From Hirudo medicinalis (taxonomy: Eukaryota > Annelida > Clitellata > Hirudinida > Hirudinidae): DNA of 42,003 bases. Location of the stretch: contig MPNW01000599.1 of the NCBI GenBank assembly GCA_011800805.1, positions 9,294 through 51,296 of the forward strand, in the 5' to 3' direction. A program made the translations under genes and the position numbers. Positions 11,612 to 21,700 of this stretch are shown piece after piece. The notes beneath the pieces are model-generated. The model saw only the letters and a list, made by a program, of their open reading frames with translations. It did no database searches and was not told where the DNA came from. Numbering within the stretch: the stretch's first letter is position 1; the number at the start of each line of letters is the position of its first letter.

Positions 11612-13525
11612 GAAATTAGTAATATAACAAGTTATAATAATGTTAAGTATTACTTTCATAATATTAACATAATTTATAAATGTAATTATATATTAATATA
11701 ACTATAATTATTCCACATGCTATATTATTGCTAATCATATTATTATAAACATATAAATATTATGATTACTCATTGTTATTATCATCATCATCAATAAAGT
11801 ATTTATGAACTCATGACCTTAGAAATAATAATACCATTCTATAAAATATTCTTTCAAGCCACGAATCTCCCATCAAATGTCACTGCCTACGATAAACTTT
11901 ATTGCATTTATAAATGCTTTATTATTGCCGAATAAGTCATCGTCTTCTAAGCTTTCAACTGGATTAATGTTTATCCATCAACATCTCCAATGGACAAATG
12001 GACCAGAAGGCCATTACAACCTTTCACAGAGATATGTTACCGGAGAGGGGTGATGGCTTAAAATAATAGTTGTTACGTGATAATTAATTGCAGTTATTTC
12101 ATCATTCGATTAAATTATTATCGATTATTAATATGCTTGGCTTTGGCATAATTTTTGTATTAAAAGTCCCCCAAAAATCACCCAATAAATGGTTATAGTG
12201 ACACTCATTCTTGATAGCGAAGGTTGACATTTTCACTAATGTGCCCATCTAGTTTCTGAATTTTTTTTTATTTAAATTATTTAATTAACGTTCTTTACAT
12301 TACTAAAACATGCTGAATAACTTTTAAAATTTGCAGTAAATAGTTTTTAAAAGAAAAATTCAGCTTCATTTACTCCCTTAGTTCTGTGTTAACAGACAGC
12401 CCTTTCAACACTGTTTATATCTTGATCTTATCAGCCTTCCATGTTTTCGTGATTTCTTCAAACGAGATCAACATTATTTCATACTTTATTTTCTTGTTGC
12501 AATAAAAACACAGGGAACATTTTCAAAATTAAACGACAATTAAGCAGCATTTGCTTAAGCTTGTTTGTCTTCCAGAGTTCAAAACAAAAGAGAGGCAAAC
12601 CAAACTCCATCTAAATCTTGGCTTCAAATTTATCAAAGTGTGGCACGAGACAAAATCGATAAAATTGTAATAAATGTGCAATCCAAAGTAATCTCTGCAA
12701 ATGAATACTGCAAATGAAAATATAAATCGTAAAATCTCAATAACTTTCCAGGCAGCCGACATAGCGGCAGGCCCGCTTGTGGCGGACGAGCAGAAACACC
12801 ACCACGTTGACTTCACAGAACCCTTCCTCACCCTGAGATCATCTGCCCTCATAAAGCGGCCTCATCATAGAAACAGAACAACCGATCAGCTGAACATACA
12901 AGTTCCAATGGTGGCTGACGAATTGTTAAACAACATGGAGTACATCGTAGGTGTACTTCGGAATGGTCCAGCCCAGAAGTCCCTCTCGACATCCACCAAT
13001 CCACTCTACAGAACAGCTTGGGCACGAGCCACGAGTTCTTGGCCCTCTGGCATCGTGGACAGCATTCAGGAAGGAATTGAACGAGCGAGAAGGGAAAAGT
13101 TCGCCTTCATAGTTGACTCCCCCATCGCTGAATACGTGGCAGGCAGAAAACCATGCGATCTACTCGCTACGGAGCCATTTCTGGAATCCATCAAGTATGC
13201 CCTTGTGCTTAGGAAAGGAGACAAGGTACTTCGCCAAAGTCTGGACAGAAGCCTGAGACAAATGAGAGACAACTCAGAACTCCAGGCCCTGTACTTAAAG
13301 TGGTGGAAAGATGAATGCAAACGCTTCCACACCTCATCGGCCGTCAAGAGATCAAATTCCACCCTCACTGAGAAAAGAACTCCAGCCAGCCATCACTCTC
13401 TCCGGCATTCTACTCCAGCACCGAATAGATTCGACGTTACCTCATCCTGCCGGGATATCAGCATCTCTTACGCTTTATTGCCGCTGATCTACCTTCGCGT
13501 TATAGGATCGCTAATGGATATATGA
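10605..13525 (+). CDS. kainate-type ionotropic glutamate receptor-like protein lacking the channel (M1-pore-M2-M3); 5' end not found
   Basis: Two exons, 10605-10805 and 12752-13525, join in phase 0 and give 324 residues. Exon 1 is ligand-binding segment S1 with kainate-receptor hallmarks EEPYVMLK, GNDRFHGYLVDLL and DGKYGELMDG. Exon 2 starts AADIAAGPL, completes S1 (VDFTEPFLTL..ALIKRP), then passes through only HHRNRTTDQLN (12863-12895) into S2 (VPMVADELL..YIVGVLRNG, IQEGIER, RKPCD, LKWWKDEC). The normal ion-channel segment of about 150 residues is absent from the DNA, not spliced out. The two LBD disulfide cysteines (RKPCD and WWKDEC) are kept. After S2 come about 46 polar, Ser/Thr-rich residues and a hydrophobic tail (YALLPLIYLRVIGSLMDI). 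The intron before EEPYV and the one before ADIA match positions I recall for vertebrate kainate genes. No amino-terminal domain was found. It cannot form a pore by itself. Confidence 0.9.
10806..12751 (+). other. intron of the glutamate receptor-like gene
   Basis: A 1.9-kb AT-rich intron with GT donor at 10806 and AG acceptor at 12750-12751 (taactttccag). It contains an AAT array at 11575-11610 and short tandem variants of ATAAATATGA near 11220-11275. No open stretch encoding transmembrane segments is visible on the plus strand, so it does not hide the missing channel exon. Confidence 0.8.
11575..11610. repeat. AAT microsatellite in intron
   Basis: About 12 uninterrupted AAT units. Confidence 0.85.
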
Positions 13526-13728
13526 GATTTTCACGATCCCACTGAGAATTCCTCGGAGCNNNNNNNNNNNNNNNNNNNNNNNNNNNNNNNNNNNNNNNNN
13601 NGACGTTACCTCATCCTGCCGGGATATCAGCATCTCTTACGCTTTATTGCCGCTGATCTACCTTCGCGTTATAGGATCGCTAATGGATATATGAGATTTT
13701 CACGATCCCACTGAGAATTCCTCGGAGC
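13433..13728. repeat. 127-bp exact duplication flanking a 42-N gap (assembly artefact)
   Basis: Positions 13433-13559 and 13602-13728 are identical 127-bp copies around 42 Ns (13560-13601). The copy includes the last 31 codons and stop of the receptor-like gene, so the C terminus is the same whichever copy is real. The second copy is not a separate gene fragment. Confidence 0.93.
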
Positions 13729-14493
13729 TCATTATTGGATTATTATTGGATGTACATATTTTTTGGGCACCCGTTGAAGTAAAAAAATAAACCCAATAAA
13801 TCTAGTTTATGAACATCTTCAGAGGAAACCCATATGATTTACATCAACTGATCCTTCACTGTTCTATCGAAACAAATTCTCGAGCAAATTAAGCGCACAC
13901 TCGATCTGATGCTGATCAAAAAGCCAATCTATACAGAAGATCGAGAACAAGTACAGGTGCATCCTTCTTCATTCACCTGAACAGAGTTGAGTGTCAGACC
14001 AATATCTACACTTTTATGCTACCAGGTGACAAATGAAAATATAACAATCACAAACCCTTGCAAATTTCTTGTGGATGAAATGTTTGAAGACACAATACGG
14101 TAAGGTCTGGGGTGTGGATGTTGCTCGAATCCTCGTCGAAAGTGTTTAAGATCAGAAAAATCAAGTTCTAATTTAAGCCTCTCGTGTGGCAATCAAACGA
14201 CATTCTGAACCTTGCGACACAACAAACATAGGAACTAAGTGCGAAATGAGATCCTCATCACAAATCAGATGAGAATGGGAGTATTTGAAGGAGAATGGTG
14301 ATACTGATGAGATGATACAAACAAACATATTTGACTAATTATATCATTCTATCATTATCATCCTCACCACACGATCGTAATGCCTAATAAGAAATTACTT
14401 CTAAACAAATGCGTTAAGAAATCAATGCAAAGATTTGAAGTAACATTGAATGGTTTGAAATCCACCAAAAAAAAGTCGAGAGTGCACAATTAT
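13729..14493. other. intergenic DNA between convergent genes
   Basis: This separates the plus-strand receptor-like gene from the minus-strand MFF. A plus-strand open frame at 14380-14637 overlaps the MFF 3' end in antisense and looks non-coding. I see no other gene. Confidence 0.6.
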
Positions 14494-14499
14494 TTTATT
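14494..14499 (-). terminator. polyadenylation signal of MFF
   Basis: TTTATT on the plus strand reads AATAAA on the minus strand, about 90 bases after the MFF stop codon. Confidence 0.55.
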
Positions 14500-14585
14500 G
14501 AATTGTCTACGGTGAAGATGATAATTAGAAAGCACCAGAATGATAATAACGGAAAACCAAAAATAATGTCGATGATGACAGCAGT

Positions 14586-15941
14586 TCACCAGTTCTGGGG
14601 CTTGAACACGAAGCGACCGAACTGGAAGATCAAGTAGCCAATGATGAGAGGGTAAAAGATGAGCTCCCTGTTCTTGCGCCTTCTGTTCTCCTCCTGCAGT
14701 CTGACCACTCGATGGTTCAACTTCCCGATCTGCCTCTGCAAAGCCGCGAAGCTGTCTCCATTTTGCATGAGCAGCATTGTGCCCGGCGTCATCGGGATGG
14801 ACGACTCGTCATATTCGTCCACTTCTTCATCCTTCACTGCATCCTTCCCTGCACTCGAGAACCTGAAAAGGTGAAAGCAGATTAAAGGAGATAATTTGAC
14901 GGTCGTGTCAGATAACAAGTAGCTATTATTTAATAGTATTGTAACATCGACCTAAGGTTTCAAATCCACATGCTATTACAGCCTACGAAAATTTTGTGGT
15001 CAAACAAAAACTCGATAACAAGGAGGAGCAATGGTGTGCAAGTTAAATGGATTGAATTCCTGCTCATGACAGTAACAACAAGATTTGCAATGTGTCATAT
15101 TTGCACCTCAGATGGAAAACCAAAATCCCTCAAAAATATCAGCTGGATATAACAAATGCAAAAATATATTTGGAATTCTTGTTATCTAAATAAATAAATC
15201 ATAACAATTAGCAAAAGCTAATGAAACTAAAATTATTTACAATACACAACATTTAGCCAAAACAACCACAAAAAAAAATCTCATCATAAACAACCTTTGA
15301 GTAAAATATAAATCCTCGAAAGACAAGGAATTTGTCTAAAATCAAAATCTCTCAGCATAAAAAAAAAGCTTAATGATCTAATCAGAATTAATGGTGGTGC
15401 TCAACCTGCATGTTGGCATTCACAACACTCAACACTCAAACAGTAAAAAAAGAAGCTGAAAGTCACTTACGAGGACTTATTTTCCCTAAATGATCTCCGA
15501 ATTAAATTCCTTTCCGTTTCAGGATCTGAATTGTCCTCTTCGGCAAGGGTCGTCCCGGCAAAGTTCGTTATGGAATTTGGAGGGGTAGCAAGAACATAGT
15601 GAGGCTCGTCGTCTGATGAAAACAAATGTTATTGACGCACAAAATGATCCACATAAACTTTAAAACCAAAACTGGTATTTTTAAGAAGCAACTAAACTGA
15701 GGTAATTCAGTTCTTGATAAATTTTAAACATAGACTTACAGGGAGCTTGAGAAAGAGGCAGATTGAATTGATGAGCCCCCCTCACCGATGAGAATGGTGA
15801 ACTTGAATCATCATAGTAACCATTAAGTGCCATTAATCTTTCCGGAAGCTGCATTTTTTTGCTTATATCGGCTGTGAACTGAGGGTCATACTCTTTGTAA
15901 ATGTTCTGCTTCGAATCTAGAAATACCCTTTCTGATGACAT
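14586..15941 (-). CDS. MFF: mitochondrial fission factor (MFF), tail-anchored outer-membrane adaptor
   Basis: MFF recruits the dynamin Drp1 to mitochondria and peroxisomes for division (Drosophila counterpart Tango11). Coding exons on the minus strand are 15941-15740, 15612-15471 and 14862-14586, total 621 bases, 206 residues. Phases fit: exon 1 ends with one base of a Tyr codon, exon 2 with two bases of a Ser codon. The N terminus carries the conserved motif YDPQFTADISKKMQLPERL, matching YEMEYTEGISQRMRVPEKL of vertebrates. Exon 2 has YVLATPPNSI, matching the LKTPPRVL region. Exon 3 gives an acidic stretch, a coiled coil (LQRQIGKLNHRVVRLQEEN, compared with LRRQIIKLNRRLQLLEEEN), then the tail anchor FYPLIIGYLIFQFGRFVF and a short lumenal tail. 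The start ATG has a good context (acacc). An acceptor (tttttctag) at 15967 suggests a 5'UTR intron. The protein is shorter than the longest vertebrate isoforms, as expected for an invertebrate. Confidence 0.92.
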
Positions 15942-18774
15942 GGTGTCGAGATAATTCGGGCTTCTGCTAGAAAAACAATTGAAACAATTAGAAATATTAA
16001 ATTCTTAACTCGACCCCCGCTTAGTTCAATACACTGCATATTATATATTTGTGTTCTAAGTGTGCGTTCAAAAAAGCAGAAGGTCAGCAGCCTTTTCTTA
16101 TAACCCAAATGACAAAAACTAAATTTAATCAAAAACAGCGAATTACTAAATCGCTAGCCACCGTAATTACCAAGCTCTTTTTGACGACAAAGAAATACGA
16201 CACAAACGTCTTTGAAAGCGAAATCGCACCGGACTAACCAAAATTTATTAAAAATACTACGGAGCCGAAAGACTTGTTACAGCACATGCGATTTAATTTT
16301 TATTAAAATTTAATTTTATGAACATGTTTATTAAATTAAAGATTTGAATTTTAATTTGATGTAGTAATAAATAACAAATAAAAGTAGTGACAAAATTGGA
16401 TATCATTTAGGCGCCTGTTTCGTCATCTTGTCATAATCTTGAAAGCCAACTTTATCTTTACGTAAAATCCATTTGACTTAACTTTTTGACTATTTATTGT
16501 ATTAATAAATATTAATAATTTTTGTTTGATTGGATGCGTTATATTTATTATGCAATTTAGCGTAGGGGCATGGATACCCCTTTATTTCAGGGAAATCGAG
16601 TCTTGTTTCCCCTTGACTTTAAAAAACTAGGAAAAAGAAGGTCGTCAGTTAATTTAAAGGGAATTTTCGAAAGGTTGATTGAAAGTTTGACCACCCCTTG
16701 AAAATATCTTAGATAATATTTATAGTCTTTTCGAAAGTGACATTTAGTAATAAATGTATAATAATGAATTGTATTGTTTCAGTTACATTTTTCTTGTACT
16801 TCACTAAGAGCATTTTGTTGAATATGCCCTAATATTCTAGTTTTTAATTCTTCGAAAAACTTATCCGGTTTTAAATCCATTTAAGAAATATTTATGAGGA
16901 GTGCACCAAACCATTAACCAAAATATCGGAGAAAATCGAGTAGAACATGCCCTGAACACCAAAGAATCTGAAAATGACATTAGTTTTGCGTGGTTTGAAT
17001 ATTAGTAGTGGTTTGTCTGCATTAAATTGTAGAGGAGACAAAGGAGCCAACAACAGAACTTATTACCAGAAGAGTAAACAGATTAATGGAATTCAATTTG
17101 ATAATGATTTTAAATCTATGAAAAAATAATTTAGCTGATTGGTGAAAGATAAATGCGAATGGAAGCTCCATAGTTATAATATATTTTCCTAAAATCCGTT
17201 TTTAAACTTTGCCTAAAACTTTGCCAATAATTTTTTGATATTTTATGCATTTCAAATATGAATTTTGTCATGAATCGATTTTCTGTGAATATTATCATTT
17301 AAAAATTTGCTTTAAAGCTGCGCACATTAAGCTATCAAAAGCAATTCAAAAACGATTTCGCTCTCCATTCACATATCCATCAACATGATTCGTCAACACG
17401 ATAACGAATTACGAGTCACCAATGCTATTCACATATGCTTATTAACATTATTATTAATGTTATCGATACTCCAGTTTTTAATATTTTTCAAATAAATAAA
17501 TGTTTACATTTTTAATCGTATCTGTGAAGTTCTCTAAACTTCTGCAATATAATAATAATCTTAATAAAGTCAATTATTATTATTGCCTCAGTACAACTTA
17601 ATTCAAAATGATTCGTTTATCATTTAGTACCTAACCATTATAAAAACTTTCACATTAAGTAATCTCTGAGCAATCAATTAATTAGAGACAAATTAGCTGC
17701 CGCTCAACTAACACAGCTTCTGTTCCTTATAGAGAGGACTCGACTGAATTGTTTGCTTTTAGAAAGTGGTTAGCCGAGTGGTTGCATTTTGTCAGAATAT
17801 TGGCATGCGAACTCACCACAATAATTTACAATAATTTAATGAAATAATTCATTTTATGATTAAATATTTAGAACTCTATCAATAGTTTGCGTAAGAAGAA
17901 TTTAAAAAATGTGCCATCTTTACTCTGGAAACTAGTTGGGATCTTAGAAAGTCACACGTTCTGCAAATAACTCAAACAAGATGGTATTCACCCATCTAAT
18001 TAGGTATTTGTAAGTCGTAAATAAGTTAAAATTCATTAAAAAAAGATAAAGGATAATAATTTATTCACAATAACTCAATACTAATTGTTATTATTTAAGT
18101 AAAAGTAAATTAATGGCAATTTCACGTCATAGGTTAATTGAAAACAAATGCTGTTTATTTACCGAAATATTTAGATATCGATTGGAAATGTTAAGTCCAA
18201 TTTGTGCGGTAGTTTTTAAAAATTACGTTCTTGGCTCTAATGTTTCGCGACGTCTTTCCAATAAGTCGGAGCTTAACGGGATCATATAAAAATAAAAAGC
18301 AAATACGGGCGAAATGATCGGAGTAACATTGGCCTTAAAACGTTTTTCACAAAGAGCACATGACAAAATATGTCATCCATTGAGATAATAGCAGCCTCAC
18401 AGCCTCTGCTGAGTCTTTGGATTTAAGAAGGGGCCACGTGAGTTTAGTTGATGGTTGTCTTGTCACGGGTATGTTGTTGTCACGAGTTTTTAAATTGGTG
18501 ATGGCTTAAATAACATTCGAGTAAAGTGATCGGATGATAATTACTTGCAGAGGTTTATATTCATAAAATGTATGTTTACAATTTTAGATCGCATCTTTGT
18601 TTTAATGACAGACCGATAAAACATGTACGAAAATTAATTAATAACTCTCGAAGAATATAACATAATCTGAGAGAACGATATCGTTGTAATCTAAAGAAAC
18701 GTCGGAAATTGTGATGCTTTTGTAAATTGATGCGGTATTTATCGTTGTTTATGATGTAAGCTGAATTAAATGCG
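15942..18774. other. region between the divergent MFF and SLCO genes; includes their promoters
   Basis: MFF (minus) and the SLCO gene (plus) are transcribed away from each other, so this 2.8 kb must hold both 5'UTRs and promoters. The MFF 5'UTR begins at 15942-15966, with an upstream UTR exon probably in the next 300 bases. The rest is AT-rich, with no open frame I can support and no tandem array. A 22-bp AT palindrome-like stretch of TTAACATTATTATTAATGTTA type lies near 17440. Confidence 0.5.
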
Positions 18775-21700
18775 ATGTCTCTAGCCGAATTGATGTTTAT
18801 CAGCATCAGGAACATGAGCAACATCTCTTCATTGAATGTGAAGACATCAGAAGTGCCTGATGAGGTAGCAAATACAGTTTCTGGAGAAGAAAAAGAAGAG
18901 GACTTGCATTATGGCTTCTGTGGTTGGAAGCCAAGAAGTCTCCAAGCATTGAACAACATCAAAGTTGCTGTGTTCTTCATATCCCTTGCCAACTGCTTGC
19001 AAAATGCAGCCAACGGACTTCTCGGAGTCTCCATATCGACACTGGAAAAGAGATTCAGTTTTTCGAGCGTCACGAGCTCCATTATAGCCAGTTCCTACGA
19101 GTTTGGACAAGTTCCTGCTATCATTTTGATCATGATATTTGGTCATAGGTGAGCCTTTTTGTATAAATATAATTTATATGCATAAAATATTTAGGTTATG
19201 GGATGGAACTTTGATTTCATGTGAGTGGTTGGATTGGTGTTATTGATGTTGTTGGTGTTGGTCAGATTAATGACAATGCTTCTCATCACTTGACAAAATG
19301 GCTCAGAACATAAAATTTCAATCATCTATAATTTACCAAGAGTATTAGTCAAATGAGTTATAGATTTTATATATATTTTAAAACATTTTGAATCCCCGAT
19401 GCTTGACTTTTGACCTCGTAACTCTTAAGATTAAAATAAGAACTTTTCCAATGATTAAAAAAATAAAATCACTTTTAACCCCTGATGCTTAACTTTTGAC
19501 CTCATAACTCTTAAGCTTGAAATCAGAACTTTTCCATTGAGTTCTGGTTTAATTTGTGATATACCTTACTTTGCAATACAAATTGTGTATTCAATATTTT
19601 TATTTAGTTATTGAAAAAATACAGTGATTACACCATAAATTTGAAATCCTAATAACTGTTTTGGATTTTAATAATAAGCAATTAATCTCAATCTCAAACT
19701 GATTTAAGTTCTTGCATTAAGTTGAATTTGTCCTTCGAGTTTTGAGCACGAGTGCTTATCTCTTAACAAACTGAATTGCACTCAACTAGATGTGCACATC
19801 GCACATGTCGTGGATGCAATAAGGTGTCACGACTAAAAAAATGACGGCAACAAATTCCCATACAGACGAACCAGGAATCGATTAACATGAAATCAATGAA
19901 ACCAGTTCATGGTTTATGAATGAATTATTACATCTTATTAAGAATGTTTTATTCCAATAATCAAATATAACTTTCAAATTGCCCTTGTTATGTTTGCCTG
20001 TGATCATAATGACCTCCCCATGATGATTCCAGGGTTTTTATTCGTGGAAAGCCACAATTGCATCCTTCCCACTTTCTGCACAAAGCTCATGAATATACTC
20101 CTTCATTTGATCTGTCTTTAAGATCTTCTGTATCAAAAGCTATCCACCTAGGCATTATTCCACAATTCCCTTGCAAATGAAACAACAATTTCAATCAGGT
20201 CTTTTATTTGTTTAAAAATTTCTTTCGAATTGCACTCGATATTGGCATTCTTGATATTGGTGTTCGTTGAGCGATGCTTTAATGTTTGTTCCATTAATTT
20301 CATAAGAGAACTTCTGACAGCAGAGGTGTGTGCTCGAGTTATTTTATTTTGTTCTCTGATGGTGGTCAATGAAAGCCCTCCAAGTTAAACAAATCTGAAA
20401 ACAGAAAGTTGGTCTAGCGTGTTCTTTCACATCTCTGAGAATTAACTAAATGCGATAATCGAGTTAGTGATAAATCCGAAATTATCGCGAATGTGAAATA
20501 TAAATGGTATGCTAGGTCCAGTTTTCTAGTCTTTTTGTTACTTTATTACAATATGACATTTGTTGTAATAAGACATTTTGTAGACTTATTAATCGGTTAA
20601 TTTATAAATAGTTATAGTAAGTTATGATAATGATCACTTATTATTGCCAACAGGATACACAGGCCTCTCTTCTTTGGTTTGGGAATGTTGAGTGTTGGCC
20701 TCGGATGTTTCTTATTCTTCGTGCCTCAGTTTCTCCTTCCGATCTATGTCCCTGCCTTCCTCAATTCGGACAGGGACGAGATCGAACTCTGCACGATTAA
20801 CAGAACCGAAGTAGAAGATCACAAATCTTGTTCGTCCGACGAGAGCGGATACTTGAAGTACCTGCCGATATTTGCCGTGGGAAGGTTCCTGATCGGTTTG
20901 GGTGCCACCCCGATCCTGACGGCCGGAATCACCTACATCAACGACTGCGCCACGAAAGAGGATTTTGCCGTTTATTCGGGTTCGCGGTGCAATATTTTCT
21001 TAAATTGGCTTGTCGAACTAATCTTAACTTTGTCGTCTAGAGAGCTTGCATTCTAAAATCTGACAAGTTTTGTTCATTTTGGTATTCATCATGGCCATCA
21101 TATGTGTGATATTTTGCTATGTAAATTGGTTTTTATTCAAATTATTTGAGTTTGGAAACATTTATGGATTTTCTTCAGTGATGATGATGATGATTTTAAT
21201 GCAGGTATTTACAGTGCCATGAGCATTGTAGGACCAGGCATAGGAGTTCTGGCTTCTAGTTTACTACTCAATGTTTATGTCGACTTCTACAGAGTCGACG
21301 TGCAGAGGTTGGGGAAATTATTGATTATTTTAAAATTTCATGAACACACTATCAATTATTTATTTTCTCGAAAATGATGTTTAATTGACCAACGAACTTA
21401 CGCTTTACTAGACGAAAGTCGTCCATTATTTTTAATAAATTGTCTCAATGATTACTTGAATACTACCGATGGGAATGTACTGGCAATGATGGCGGACATT
21501 TTATTTCCAGTCTCGGATTTGACGACAGCGACCCGAGGTGGGTCGGAAACTGGTGGCTGGGTTACATATTTCTTTCGGGCTTCTGTATCTTGTCTGCCAT
21601 CCCACTTTTTGGATTTCCTAATGATCTGCCAGGTAGTCACCTTTTCAAACATAATTTGAATATATATTCAAATATATATACATAACAAGTCTACTTATTT

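Noticed and set aside
12701..12751. ATG at 12701 as the start of the receptor-like protein
   Set aside because: It lies in the intron just before the acceptor at 12750-12751. The residues before AADIAAG have no iGluR similarity, and exon 10605-10805 supplies the proper S1 start in phase.
13602..13728. A second partial copy of the receptor-like gene after the gap
   Set aside because: It is an exact 127-bp copy identical to the sequence before the gap, matching the assembly-overlap pattern at the other gaps.
14380..14637. Plus-strand frame MPNKKLLLNKC as a gene
   Set aside because: It is Lys/Asn-rich like random AT-rich DNA and runs antisense into the MFF 3'UTR and last coding exon.
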